From: Cladosporium sp. IMV 00045
Lineage: Eukaryota > Ascomycota > Dothideomycetes > Cladosporiales > Cladosporiaceae
Assembly: GCA_001931905.2 (NCBI GenBank)
Contig: MSJI02000067.1
Coordinates: 1 to 26,685 of the forward strand
Direction of reading: 5' to 3'
DNA length: 26,685 nucleotides
Below the pieces are notes generated by a model. It did no database searches. It had not been told where the DNA came from and saw nothing but the letters and a program-made list of their open reading frames with translations. Shown here piece after piece: positions 8,805-18,803 of this stretch (positions are counted from its first letter, which is position 1; every line of letters begins with the position of its first letter). Position numbers and translations under genes: made by a program.

Positions 8805-9908
8805 ATGGCCGCTGCACGCCTCCTCCGCCCTTCCAACAACTGCCTCCGCACCCTCAAACAATCTCCCACAACCCGCGGCATCACCACCTCCGCCTCGGGC
8901 ACACCTCAAACCTCGCCATTCGCACCTCGTCACCTCCTCTCAATCGCCGACCTCACGCCCCAAGAACTCACCACCCTCGTCCGCAATGCCTCCGCGCACA
9001 AAATCGCCGCGAAATCCAACTCCCTCTCCAGCGATATCAAATCCTCCCTCGCCGGCCAAACCGTCGCCATGACCTTCTCCAAACGCTCCACTCGCACCCG
9101 CGTGTCCACCGAAGCAGCAGTCGCCATGATGGGCGGACACCCCATGTTCCTCGGCTCCGGCGACATTCAGCTCGGCGTCAATGAGTCCCTCTACGACACC
9201 TCCGTCGTCATCTCCAGCATGGTATCGTGCATCGTCGCCCGCGTAGCAGGCCACAGCGACGTCGCAGATCTGGCCAAACACAGCTCCGTACCCGTCATCA
9301 ACGCCCTCTCCGACCTCTACCACCCCCTGCAAACCATCGCGGACTTCCTCACCGTCCACGAAGCCTTCCCCAGCACGCAGACTTCCAGCAAGAACTCCCT
9401 CGGTCTTGAGGGAATGAAAATCGCCTGGGTCGGCGACGCCAACAACGTCCTCTACGACCTCGCCATCGGCGCGCAGAAACTTGGCGTAGAAATCTCCGTC
9501 GCGACGCCCAAAGGCTACGAAATCCCCAGCTTCATGCGCGAAATCATCACCTCCTCCGCCCCCGCAGGCTCCAAGTCCACCCTAACCGAGACCACCATCC
9601 CCGAAGAAGCGGTGAAGAACGCCGACATCATCGTGACCGACACGTGGGTGTCCATGGGCCAGGAAGAGGAGAAAGCGAAGCGCCTGAGAGATTTTGCCGG
9701 TTTCCAGGTAACGAAGGAGCTGGCGCAGCGGGGCGGCGCGAGGGAGAACTGGGCTTTCATGCATTGTCTGCCGCGCAAGCCGGAGGAGGTTAGCGATGAG
9801 GTTTTCTACTCGCCGAAGAGTTTAGTGTTCCAGGAGGCGGAGAATAGGCTTTGGGCCGTGTTGAGTGCGTTTGAGAGTTTTGTCGTCAACAAGGGCAAGA
9901 TCGCGTAG
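8805..9908 (+). CDS. argB: Ornithine carbamoyltransferase, mitochondrial
   Basis: This single-exon gene encodes 367 residues. The enzyme joins carbamoyl phosphate to ornithine to make citrulline in the mitochondrial matrix (arginine synthesis). The first 30-40 residues are rich in Arg, Ser and Thr and nearly free of acid, as expected for a matrix-targeting peptide. The carbamoyl-phosphate site is seen as SKRSTRTR (STRTR at 95-99), with HPLQ at 173-176. The ornithine-binding SMG loop is at 283-285, and HCLPR (320-324) has the catalytic cysteine. Length and motifs are normal. The gene is called argB in Aspergillus, arg-12 in Neurospora and ARG3 in yeast. The ATG context (CCGCCATGG) is good. Third codon positions are strongly C-biased, which opens long false frames on the other strand. 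Confidence 0.97.
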   Translation: MAAARLLRPSNNCLRTLKQSPTTRGITTSASGTPQTSPFAPRHLLSIADLTPQELTTLVRNASAHKIAAKSNSLSSDIKSSLAGQTVAMTFSKRSTRTRVSTEAAVAMMGGHPMFLGSGDIQLGVNESLYDTSVVISSMVSCIVARVAGHSDVADLAKHSSVPVINALSDLYHPLQTIADFLTVHEAFPSTQTSSKNSLGLEGMKIAWVGDANNVLYDLAIGAQKLGVEISVATPKGYEIPSFMREIITSSAPAGSKSTLTETTIPEEAVKNADIIVTDTWVSMGQEEEKAKRLRDFAGFQVTKELAQRGGARENWAFMHCLPRKPEEVSDEVFYSPKSLVFQEAENRLWAVLSAFESFVVNKGKIA

Positions 9909-9924
9909 ATCGGAGCGAGATGGT

Positions 9925-9930
9925 TTTATT
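9925..9930 (-). terminator. Candidate poly(A) signal AATAAA for ILV6
   Basis: TTTATT on the plus strand reads AATAAA on the minus strand, 261 bp beyond the ILV6 stop. It lies just after the argB stop, so an ILV6 transcript ending here would cover the whole argB 3' region in antisense. Fungal poly(A) signals are loose, so this is only a candidate. Confidence 0.35.
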
Positions 9931-10053
9931 AGATGGGATGGCAATACATGCAAGAAAAGAACTGATTAACGATCTGAGAGATGTGAAGGAAGGGAGAAAA
10001 AACTTTGAGATTTCGTAGTACATGGTTATATTCTTTCCCGGCTGCGAAGCTAT

Positions 10054-10059
10054 AATAAA
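10054..10059 (+). terminator. Candidate poly(A) signal AATAAA for argB
   Basis: AATAAA occurs 145 bp after the argB stop codon, a usual distance for a fungal 3' UTR. It is inside the presumed 3' UTR of the convergent ILV6 gene. Confidence 0.45.
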
Positions 10060-10191
10060 GACATATATTCTCTGCCTGGAAAGGGAGTACGCCGAGAACG
10101 CAGGAAAACGCTGAGGGAGACACTGGCACCGCAAAAGCGACGCCAGGCGAGGAGAAAAGGACAGAAGACAGAAGCTTGGTAGCTGCCTCGT

Positions 10192-11254
10192 TTAACCAGG
10201 CGGCAGAGTGCTCTGGTCGACGACGTCTTCGGCGTCCTTTTCCTCGATCTCGCTCGGGCCGTGGAGGGGCGAGCGAGGGAGGGCCATGAGACCTGGAAGG
10301 ATTGTGAGTCAGTAATTTGTACAAATTTGTAGATTTAAATAACATAAGCAAGAAAATCAGCCATGACTCACCCGTCCTCGCGCTCTCCAAGATACCGAAA
10401 GGAGCAATCAGCTTCATGTAGCTGTCAATCCTGGACGGCTTCGCAGACAACTCCACAATGCAGTTGTTGGTGCTGATGTCCAGCACCTTGCCCTTGAATT
10501 GGTGCGTCAGGTGCGTGATGTGCTCCAAGTGCTGGTTCTTCAGGCGCAGCGCCTCGGACGGGGCCAGGTTGCGCGGGTGGTAGTCGATCTGCTGCGGCTG
10601 CTGGGCCTGATGCGCTTCCAGCTCCTCCGGCGTCATGTCCTCGGTGGAGATGGAGTTGTGGTACGCGTCGGCGTCCGTCATCTCGCGGTGGTGCGCCAGC
10701 AATTCTTCGAAGTACTCCGGTCCGAGAATGGAGATCTTCGCGAGCAGCAGCTCGCGCTGCACCAGTGGTGCGGAGGTGTAGTCCAGCACCGCCCAGACGG
10801 GCACGAGGTCCTCGAGCTGGCGGCGGGCTTGCTCGACCACGCCGTCCTGCCCTTGCAGCACGATGGTCATGCGGGACAGGTCGGCGACTTCGGTGGAGCA
10901 GACGACGAGGGAGTCGATGTTGAAGCCGCGCGCGGCGAGAATGCCGGACACACGGGACAGCACACCGGGCTCGTTCTGCACCAGGCAGTTGAGCACATGG
11001 CGGCTGCGCGGCGTCTGCGAGGGCAGCGGGGTTTCGTACAGGATGCTCGAGACGGCGGCGGCGGGTGAGACGCTGGGCGGTTGCGGCGCGGCGGGCAGAG
11101 GTTGGATGCGGCGGTGCAGCGCCTTGTAGGCGATGGCGGATGTTGAGGACGACTTCCTGGTCTGCTGGGAGAAAGCCTGTCGGGGAGTGGTGTTGCGGCA
11201 GAGGGAGCTCTCTTGCAGGCCCTGCAGGGCTCGCAGAGTCCGTTTTGAAGCCAT
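10192..11254 (-). CDS. ILV6: Acetolactate synthase, regulatory (small) subunit
   Basis: Two exons, 11254-10372 and 10292-10192, are joined over a 79-bp intron (donor GTGAGT, acceptor CTTCCAG), giving 327 residues. The protein is the regulatory partner of the catalytic acetolactate synthase (Ilv2) in mitochondria; it raises activity and confers valine feedback control in branched-chain amino-acid synthesis. Residues 1-50 are basic and Ser/Thr-rich, a matrix presequence. The ACT domain spans about 86-160 (HVLNCLVQNEPGVLSRVSG, then GFNIDSLVV). The second small-subunit domain follows from about 165, including ELLLAKISILGPEYFEEL and NNCIVELSAKPSRID. The fungal insert between the two halves (QAQQPQQIDYHPRNLAPSEA) is present. 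Exon 2 supplies the end GLMALPRSPL...STLPPG. It is convergent with argB, 283 bp between stops, and divergent from the KH gene. Confidence 0.95.
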
Positions 11255-11616
11255 TGCGAGGTGGATGGTGTTTCCAGCAGAGGGAATGGAATGAGTAAGC
11301 TTCTATCTTTCTCTCTCCCACTCAATGCCCGTGAGCTTCTTTTCCCCAAGCGCCTCCGACAGCGGCCCTTCGGCGAGCTCGGATTAGAGTAGCGGCGGAC
11401 CGGGGCTCGGCCCGTCAGCGTGGGGAAAGCCGGCCGCTCGAATGGCAGCAGCAAGTGGAAGCTAAGGTCGGGCGGACAAGGGAAAAGTGAACTAGCGATC
11501 GATGGCTGGCTTCGCTTCTTATTACTGTCAAGTCACTGCGCCTTGAGATACTCGTTGCGATCACCACCGATTGACGATACTGATACCTCTGAAGCTCTTC
11601 GTCAACATCGCCCACT
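11255..11616. promoter_or_regulatory. Shared divergent promoter of ILV6 and the KH-domain gene
   Basis: This 362-bp GC-rich stretch lies between two start codons pointing apart. I find no perfect Gcn4 site (TGASTCA); the nearest is TGAGTAA at 11292, close to the ILV6 start and probably in its leader. No TATA element is obvious on either side. Confidence 0.5.
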
Positions 11617-13800
11617 ATGAGCGACGAACCACGCAAGCGCTCGCGCTTCGATCAGGTCGGCGACTCGGAGCCACCGCGCCGCAGCAAGTTCGACCGTCGC
11701 TCGCGTTCTCCCCCAAAGGGCGACAGTGAGGCTGCCACTCGTAGTCGCAGTCCCGTCGCAAAGAGTGTTGAGGAGGGTGCTCAAAAGAAGGACCCGGCAG
11801 CGGCGGCGGCAGAGGCAGCTGCTCGTATCAATGCGCAGCTGAGCCAGAAGAAGGCTCCGCAGCATGTCGATGTCCCGCCAATTCGCCCTTCGGTATGGCT
11901 ACAATTCTTGGAAGAAGTGTCTTTTATGAGCGCGTCAAGTACTGACATTCTTTTCTCAGGCCGAATCGCCCAGTGTCGCCCCGGGCTCTGCGAAATCCCC
12001 CTCCGCTCCGACCGACAGTGGTACCCTCAATGTCGAGATCTACCAGCAAGACGGTGATTATATCAAGGATATCGAGGTCAATGACCTGCGTAACCGCTAC
12101 ACCCTGACCAAAGGCAACACTCAGAAGATGGTAAATACTCACTCTTGCACCTTGACCCACTGATATCTCCAGGCCCAGCCTGTGCCCTCCCTTCCACTTC
12201 GCGCACATTCACAGTCATTCATGGGTTTGTGTTCTACCTGTTTGGGGAGAAAATTCACAAAACGCAAAATCAATTGTCATAAAATGCTCACTTCTAGTCC
12301 TGACGCAGCCGCCGCCCGCGCGCACCATTTGCATAAGCTGACCTCGTGGACATCTAGATCAAAGAAGAAACTGGCGCTGGTACGCTTCCGCCCATGACCG
12401 ATTGTTTTATCATTTGTGTAGGACCCGACGAGCTCACATGTTTCAAGATGTCACCACGAGAGGAAATTACTACCCCGACAAGCGCATGGCAACCCCTGCT
12501 GTGAGTGAAGAGCATTGTGTTGGAAGCAAGGACACTCGCTTATATCCATGCAGAACCCGCCGCTTTACCTCCACGTCACAAGTACCTCGAAGGAAGGCCT
12601 CGAATTGGCCGTCAAGAAGATCGAAGAGATGATGAACGTGGAACTTCCCAACCTGATCGACGAGCGTCGTTTCCGCCGCCCTCGCGAGTCTGAGCAGCCG
12701 CAAGTCGAGCGCGATCACCTTGGTCGTCGCAAGTGGCCCGAGGAGCGCATCCCGATCGACCTCGAACCCATTCCTGGCTTCAATCTGCGCGCTCAGGTCG
12801 TCGGTGCCGGTGGGTCGTACGTCAAGCACATCCAACAAGAGACGCGCTGCAGAGTCCAGATCAAGGGAAGAGGAAGTGGCTTCAAGGAGCACGATACTGG
12901 GATTGAGAGCGATGAGCAGATGTACCTGCACGTTACGTATGTGTCTGGTCACTATAAATTTCGTTATTCCGCGGATACTGACTACTTGCAGTGGCCCCGA
13001 CCCCGCCGAAGTTGAGAACGCAAAGTCCATGTGCCTTTCTCTTCTTGACTCGGTCAAGGAGTCTTACGCAGCCTTTAAAGAGCGACCCCAGCGTAGCTAC
13101 GGTGGCGGCTATGGAGGCGAGGAACGTGGAGGCTACGGAGGCCGTGGCCGCGACCGTGACAACGGATATGGAGGAGGATCTCACTACGGTGGCGGTCAAT
13201 CCAGCTATGGCGATGGCCATTCCGGCTACGGCGGAGGACGTTCCAGCTACGGTGGAGGTCAATCGAACTACGGCGCAGACCAGGGAGGCAGCTCCTACGG
13301 CGGCGGCTACGGCTCTCAGACTCCCGCAGGCTACGGAGGCGCACAATCCCCGCCAGCAGCAGCTTCCGCAACCGCAGCTGCAACTGGAACCGCACAGGCC
13401 CAAAACACCATGACGCCCGAACAATTCTCCGCCTGGGCAACCTACTACGCGCAAAATCCCTCACTAGACCAGTACGCCCAGTACGGTGGTTGGGCTGCTG
13501 TCATGGCCGCTTACGGCATGGGAGGTGGCGCTCAGCAGCAAGCGCCGTCTCAGCAACAGCAGTACGCCGAGTACTACCAGAGCCAGATGGCACAGGCCGG
13601 AACTCCGACCCAGAACGGCGGTGGCGCTGCTGCTCCACCACCTCCCCCTCCGGACGACAGCTCTGCCGCACCGCCTCCGCCTCCGGGTGGGCCGCCCGGT
13701 GCTGGCAGCTACAGCAGTGTAAGTTACCTTCTCGTGCGGGTTAGGTGTGAGAGTTTTACTGATGTGTTTGATCCAGGTCCCGCCACCCCCGGGTATGTGA
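11617..13800 (+). CDS. KH-domain RNA-binding protein (KHDC4/BLOM7-like) with low-complexity tail
   Basis: Seven exons give about 551 residues: 11617-11892, 11960-12130, 12358-12379, 12448-12500, 12554-12936, 12992-13718 and 13777-13800. All junctions keep frame and use GT..AG. Residues 1-92 are charged with RS-type SRSRSPP-like stretches and an Ala-rich helix ending QHVDVPPIRP. A first, degenerate KH-like unit (about 117-200) contains NRYTLTKGNTQKMIKEETGA. A second (about 240-320) has FNLRAQVVGAGGSYVKHIQ with the GxxG loop at 258-261. The pair of units and the wording around them match human KHDC4 (BLOM7), linked to pre-mRNA splicing, and its fungal relatives. The tail has Ser-Tyr-Gly-Gly repeats, a Q-rich part and two proline runs, ending VPPPPGM. 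Nuclear splicing function is inferred from the family. Intron 2 (227 bp) is unusually long here and exon 3 is only 22 bp. Confidence 0.88.
12358..12379 (+). other. 22-bp micro-exon of the KH gene
   Basis: The exon encodes IKEETGA plus one base. It sits between a 227-bp intron (branch GCTGACC, acceptor CATCTAG) and a 68-bp intron (donor GTACGC, acceptor TTTCAAG). It is required to link GNTQKM to DVTTRGNYYPDK in the first KH-like unit. Skipping it would shift the frame. Confidence 0.7.
13095..13340 (+). repeat. Coding low-complexity repeat, Ser-Tyr-Gly-Gly type
   Basis: About 80 codons repeat short units such as SYGGG, GYGGG and NYGA in the tail of the KH protein. RGG and YGG motifs of this kind are found in RNA-binding proteins that form condensates. 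The DNA repeat (TACGGNGG-type) is irregular, not a perfect tandem array. Confidence 0.75.
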
Positions 13801-14645
13801 AGCGAATTGAATGATGGCCCGAAGTAACTCTGGGACGGGAAAATTGTTTGAGGTAGCGACACTCCCACGGCAATAGAACGGAGATTGTAGCTTGAACAGT
13901 TCACCAGACAGGGGTGGCATGTTTGTTTGTTTTTTGGACAGTGAGAGCATCAGAAATGCCAAAAAGCTACCTACCTGCAGTGCCTGAGTTTAGGGAAGGA
14001 AGTGTGCTTGTTTCCATCGACACAGTCGGTAGGTATGTGAGAATTAGTCTGCGCGTGTGAAATGATTGCTCAGAACTCTGATGGAGGTAGTGCATACCCT
14101 CAGCTACTCGCCTTGGTAGGAGCTTTCGGCTTGCACTCTTGTGAACATAAAGTCCGGTTGCCTTCAATCTCTCATACCAGCAAGAGCACAAAGTACATTT
14201 ATATCTCCAGAACCGAACCATTCGATAGGAGGCATTTCCAGATGGTCACCCCCTCTAGTCGGTATTAGTCGCTTCAATGTTGGTTCAGTGCTTACGTATG
14301 GCAGAACGGACGAGATAACCTGATTTTCGCATACGCCTTATGGAATGGTCTCTTAGAATCACATGAGCCAGAGGGAAGGGATTCCCCACTTTACGAGATT
14401 ATGTATCTTCGCATATCAGTGGAAGAGAGCCTGTGTTGGTTGGGAGACTGCTCTTGGGAGAAGTCTTCCGCCATGGCGCATTCACGCATGATCTTTACTA
14501 ATGCGTGAACGGTTCGCACAGCACGCGAGAAGCCGTGTGGCAGGGCGTCTGTCGTGGACAAAACAGGTAGGCTTTCCAGCGCGTTGTCGCGTACATTGAG
14601 CTACATAGCGAGAGTTGACCATCACACAGAACGCGGCCTGCGCTT
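13801..14645. other. Convergent 3' gap between KH gene and Zn2Cys6 gene
   Basis: 845 bp lie between two convergent stop codons. Short open frames on either strand have no recognisable content, and no tRNA, repeat family or transposon end is visible. Most is presumably 3' untranslated and spacer DNA. Confidence 0.55.
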
Positions 14646-16977
14646 TCAAGCATCTGCTTCGAGACCAGGCCTTTCCTCCATCTCTTCCTCCTCGGCCGCA
14701 GGATCAACGCTCCCAGGCCCTCCCTCCGAAACGAGCGCGAGCTGGTCGAAATCGCCCGCAAGCCTCCCCGCATCACCGCTACGATTCGCCTGTCTCTCCT
14801 GGCTCAGATCCATGTACGCCCTGAGATTCTGCGTTTCCCGCACGCCCTCCCTCCCCTTCCCGTACAGCAGCTGCCTGTGCAAGTCCTGCGCTTTGACGCC
14901 CGAAAGCTTGCCCTCGGTCATGGCCATGGCGAGCGCGGCTTTGTACGAGATGGTTTCGAAAGGGTACGCGAGCGCCAGGTGCCGGTAGGCCTGCAGGCAT
15001 ATCAGGAAGTAGAAGCGCCACTCTGGGTCGATGGGGGAGGAGGTGAGGACGGCGTGTGCGACGTAGATGACGGCCGGGTTCCACCAGGGGTGGTAGCGGG
15101 CTTCGGAGAAGCGGAGTTGGTAGAGGATGATGATGCGCTTGAGCTGGCGTAGAGAGGCGTCGAAGATGGCGGAGGGCGTGGTGCAGAGTGCATGTGAGGC
15201 GAGGAGGCGGAGGTCTAGCGATTTCCAGGGACGGACGAGGAATATCGCGAGGCAATGGTAGTAGATGCTGAGGTGAGGAGTCAGCCGTGAGTGGACGAGT
15301 TGAGACTGGTGATGCTGAGTCTTTTGGCTTACTGCATGTTCATGACATGGTGCGGACTCATGTCGTTGCGGGCACAGCAGCTAGGAAGGTCTTCGGCCCA
15401 TTGGAGGAGCTGACCGTAGGCCCACTCGACAACATTGAAAGGCACTCGCCCTACAGTGTTGATGCCCGCACAGTGTCTGAGAGCACTCTCAGCGATGACA
15501 AACAACTTGCAGACCCAGGTGAACGTGCTTCCCATATACCAAGGTAGGTCGAAACCGAACGTTCCAGGAATCGGTAGCGATAAGGGCGGCTTCGGGAGGT
15601 GTTCCAGATACAGCAGATTGGAAATGCTATGGTTGTCAAAAGTGATTCAAGCAACGAATGGAGTTAATGTCTTACCAGCTACACGTAAAATAACCCCACA
15701 TAACATGAGCTGCCCAGCGTTGTTCAGGGCTCTGAACCCCTGGAGACGTGAGGATATCTTCATATAGGCTGGCTCCAGATAGTCGAAGAGTTTCTGCTAG
15801 TTCATCTGCGTACTGGGTGTATCTCCGAGCCACGAGATCGACACCACTCGTTACGCCAGCGTAATCCATCATCTTGAGCGCCGCCAAGTTGATGTACGTC
15901 TCCCGATTTGTCTCTGCTTCCCATAGCTGTGTGGCAGCGGAGAAGAACCTTGTCTGCAGATCCAACGCGGAACGGTCAAAGATCTCGAATGCTTGCTGCG
16001 AAAATTAGAATTCCAGTTCAATCGATGCGAGTGTCGTTGAGTCTTACTATAGCGTACGCAAGAAGTGCGTTTACAAGAAAGCGCGAGCAAAACTTCTCTC
16101 GCTTGCTCACCAAGTCGCTGACGAAGAGGTCGGAGTCGAATAGTGCTATAGTAGGGTGCTCTGTCTGCAGGAAGTGTGATATCACTGCAGCAGCGTAATC
16201 GCTGGCAATTGAGACATCGGTCCAATGTGAAATATCTAGTCTTTGGAGACGAGCATCGCAGAGTGAATATACTCTCACCTCTCCCTCCGGATTTGAGGCA
16301 CGAAGATCCAGCTTCATTCTGTACCTAGTCAGCGCTATGAGCGTCTAGTGACAAACCTCGGGGTGTGTTGGACTACCTTGTAATGTCTTCTAGTATGGGC
16401 GATCCTGAAGGATTCAAAAGGCTTTCAGCAATAGACTGTGGGTTTTCGAATGCAAGAACCTTAGGATACGTCTTGGAATGTTTCACTAGCAAGTCCGCCT
16501 GCAGGTTTCTTGTTGAGGGGATCAGCGGTGTCTGTTGCAGTGGATGATCTATTATCCTGGGGTCCGGAAGAATGTATGGCTGGGACGATCCTGCTTGGAA
16601 GAGATTTGAATTGAGATGAAGACTTTCGCCATGGCTCTTGGAGAGCGCCAAAGCATTCTCCTCTGGTAAGGTTGTGAGATCATCAACGAGCCTCCGATAC
16701 TCGCGAAGCGTGCTCTTCAAGCTCTCAATCTCTCGCCTTAGCGCCCCCTGCCTCGTCTCGTCTGCATCTCGGGTGGTGTAGCTGCATTTTGCACCTCGCG
16801 ACGTGCACTGATAGCACGCTGGCCTGGATGCATCACACTATGTATCCGTTAGCACTGAGATCTGTCTAAGAAGACTCATATTTCCTAGGTACTTGCGCCG
16901 GTTTTTCGAGCTCTGCACTGGTTGCACGCCGCTCGGGCTAGTGCTTTCTTCGTGACCCGCGGCATGGTCTGAGGCAT
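14646..16977 (-). CDS. Zn2Cys6 fungal transcription factor
   Basis: Six exons give about 679 residues: 16977-16897, 16837-16377, 16318-16048, 15995-15685, 15626-15333 and 15267-14646. The zinc cluster has its six cysteines at 18, 21, 28, 35, 38 and 45 with the standard C-x2-C-x6-C-x6-C-x2-C-x6-C spacing, including CNQC and CYQC. A short coiled-coil dimerisation segment follows (ALRREIESLKSTLREYRRLV). The middle holds the fungal_trans homology region: HWTDV, FLVNALLAYA, QRWAAHVMWGYFT, then a PKPPLSLP segment. The C-terminus is acidic. Intron 1 has a GC donor instead of GT and falls exactly before Cys28. The exon 4 donor is placed at 15684 (GTGTAG); a stronger-looking GTAAGA at 15676 would add three residues and is equally in frame. 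Target genes are unknown. The divergent neighbour, 1.8 kb away, is the lactate-monooxygenase-like gene. Confidence 0.85.
16838..16896 (-). other. GC-AG intron inside the zinc cluster
   Basis: The 59-bp intron starts GCAAGT and ends CATAG, with a perfect branch site GCTAACG near the 3' end. Using the nearby GT (GTACCT, five bases on) would lead to an immediate stop after the acceptor, so only the GC donor restores the six-cysteine spacing. GC-AG introns are a known minor class with exactly this donor consensus. Confidence 0.75.
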
Positions 16978-18803
16978 CTCTCGACATGGCCCTGTCCGGG
17001 TCTATGTTGTAACCATCTAGGTCGCGGGAGCCTTACTTATTAGATCCCTTCGAGGCGATCTTAAGCGATTCTAAGGAAGGTTGTAGGAGGTAGCGATACC
17101 ATTAGCAAGGCTTGTTTGGAGATTTTGTACTTGGTACTTCGCTTGAGCGCGGGGGAAGGTGGCCTGAGAGGCCAATCTATTGGTACTGAACACTGCTGTT
17201 GTCGGCGTCGCGTGTGCTCCGTATGAGCGCCACCCGGTTTGCCTGAGAATCGTCTGTCAGGGCGCATGTATCATCACTCTCTGCCTACAGCAGTATGACT
17301 CTCCACACCATGGTAATCCAAGCTTGTGGATGTCTTCTATGGCGAGAGAAATGCCTTATGCTTACTATGACCTTCGCAATGCGCAATCATTGTTGTCGTT
17401 AGAAGTCGCTGGGGTCGTTGAACCCGGAACTCGTGAAGTGGTGCTCGTGCGGAGGTGGCTCCAAGCCCTGCACATCAATTCTCTTCTGATTCGTTCCCAT
17501 CTCCGGGCTCCTGCTGACCTTTCGAACTTATAACAAATGTAGCATCGAGGTACTCAACCACTATCGCACACAAGCTTGTGATAACAGTCTGTCGCAAGTA
17601 AGGGCTATCATTTGTTGATGTTAAGAGAAGACAGGCTGAATGTCCATAGACTAGCTTCCCGGCTCACTGGCAACTTCAATCCAAGACTCGAGAAAGACTA
17701 CATATCGAAACATCTCATAGTCTGCCTTTAAAAAAGAACCTGTTACCTAACTTTGGTGTTCTGCGTCTTATTAGCATTGTTACAAGAACACGAGTCCTCG
17801 GATATTGTAGCAATTCTGAACTACAACCCAACTTCAAGCAGCTTACAGCGCTCGTTTAGGCTAGTTGAGAGTACACCTGTGTACTGTGTTACTCAACATA
17901 TGAGTAGGGGCTCAAGTCCCATTAGAAAGGCCGTCAAATATTCTGATCAAGACGCGACTATGGTGTCATAATTCACACAGTAGTAATACAAACATGGTGT
18001 TCTTCTACGTAGCAGAAGACTTAGATTAAGCGTAAAACATTTGCGTCATGCTTAGTATGATGAGAGGTAAGGGCATAAGTGTTTCTACTGCTTGGTGCAT
18101 GTACTTTTCATTAAGTCAATAGTGGAAACAAGCCACACATACGTTCGGTTCTTAGTTATCGTAAGGATCAGGCATGTTTTTAAGCACCGGGCCGCTTGCA
18201 ATGCAATATACCCAGGTAGCTTGCAGATGAATGAAGTCTCGGTGCGACACAGTGCTCTGCAATGAATCGAAATGAAGTGGCGCACGTTCATCAATCTTGA
18301 CAGATACGTCGATAAGCTCAACAAGCCACCCATAAGCATTCGTTAAGCAATCGCTTAATAGTAAAAATCACGTTGGCTGAAGTCCAACTCCCGTGTCATC
18401 TCGAGAAATCAAGCTTTCTGATCTCCAAATCTTATCCCAACGCCATCTCGATCTACAAACTTCTACTCGTCGAAATGCGGGAATCGATGACTTCACACTT
18501 CGACCCTTTGCCGTCATGTCTCTTCGAGCGCTTCTGCCGATGGAACGGTGGAAATACCGCGAACCATCAATCATGCGTCGTCATGTTCTCTTGCGTCAAC
18601 TCCCTACATTTCGGATACTGCGGCTTTGTCGTTAGTTTTGTATTGTCGGATACTGCGGGCGTACATATTGTCTGAAGGTCTAACTTGTGAAGCCTCAAGC
18701 ATTCATCAACGGTAACTTTATTGTAAAGGCCTTAGTGTTTATATTATCTCCTTCACTCATCTGCTGTCTTCGTCTTTAGTTCAATTTGAGAAGGCACTTC
18801 ACA
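16978..18803. other. 1.8-kb gap without recognisable genes
   Basis: The stretch separates the divergent Zn2Cys6 and lactate-monooxygenase-like genes. From about 17500 to 18750 it is richer in A and T than the surrounding genes. Open frames of 60-117 codons (the longest at 17180-17533, which lacks an early ATG) match no family I know. A perfect 12-bp palindrome CACAAGCTTGTG lies at 17569-17580. It may hold the promoters of both genes plus decayed repeats, but I cannot identify any. Confidence 0.5.
17569..17580. repeat. 12-bp perfect palindrome CACAAGCTTGTG
   Basis: The sequence equals its own complement. A 10-base copy of its core, CAAGCTTGTG, also occurs 250 bp upstream at 17319-17328. Function unknown; chance is possible at this length. 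Confidence 0.4.

Noticed and set aside
10425..11321. 298-codon minus frame and 189-codon plus frame over ILV6
   Set aside because: Both are Arg/Ala/Pro-rich or Val/Gly-rich shadows of the ILV6 coding sequence, which has clear ACT-domain content.
17180..17533. 117-codon plus-strand open frame
   Set aside because: It lacks an ATG for its first part, has no recognisable domain and no splice continuation. It is not called as a gene.
17850..17925. tRNA-like row of three small hairpins with a CAT triplet in the middle loop
   Set aside because: There is no acceptor-stem pairing, no variable loop, the base before the supposed anticodon is A instead of T, and the D-arm geometry is wrong. It is not a tRNA.
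18786..18803. Six-codon N-terminal extension of the oxidase
   Set aside because: The extended frame begins with TTG, not ATG. The first ATG is at 18804 in a good context and gives the usual start.
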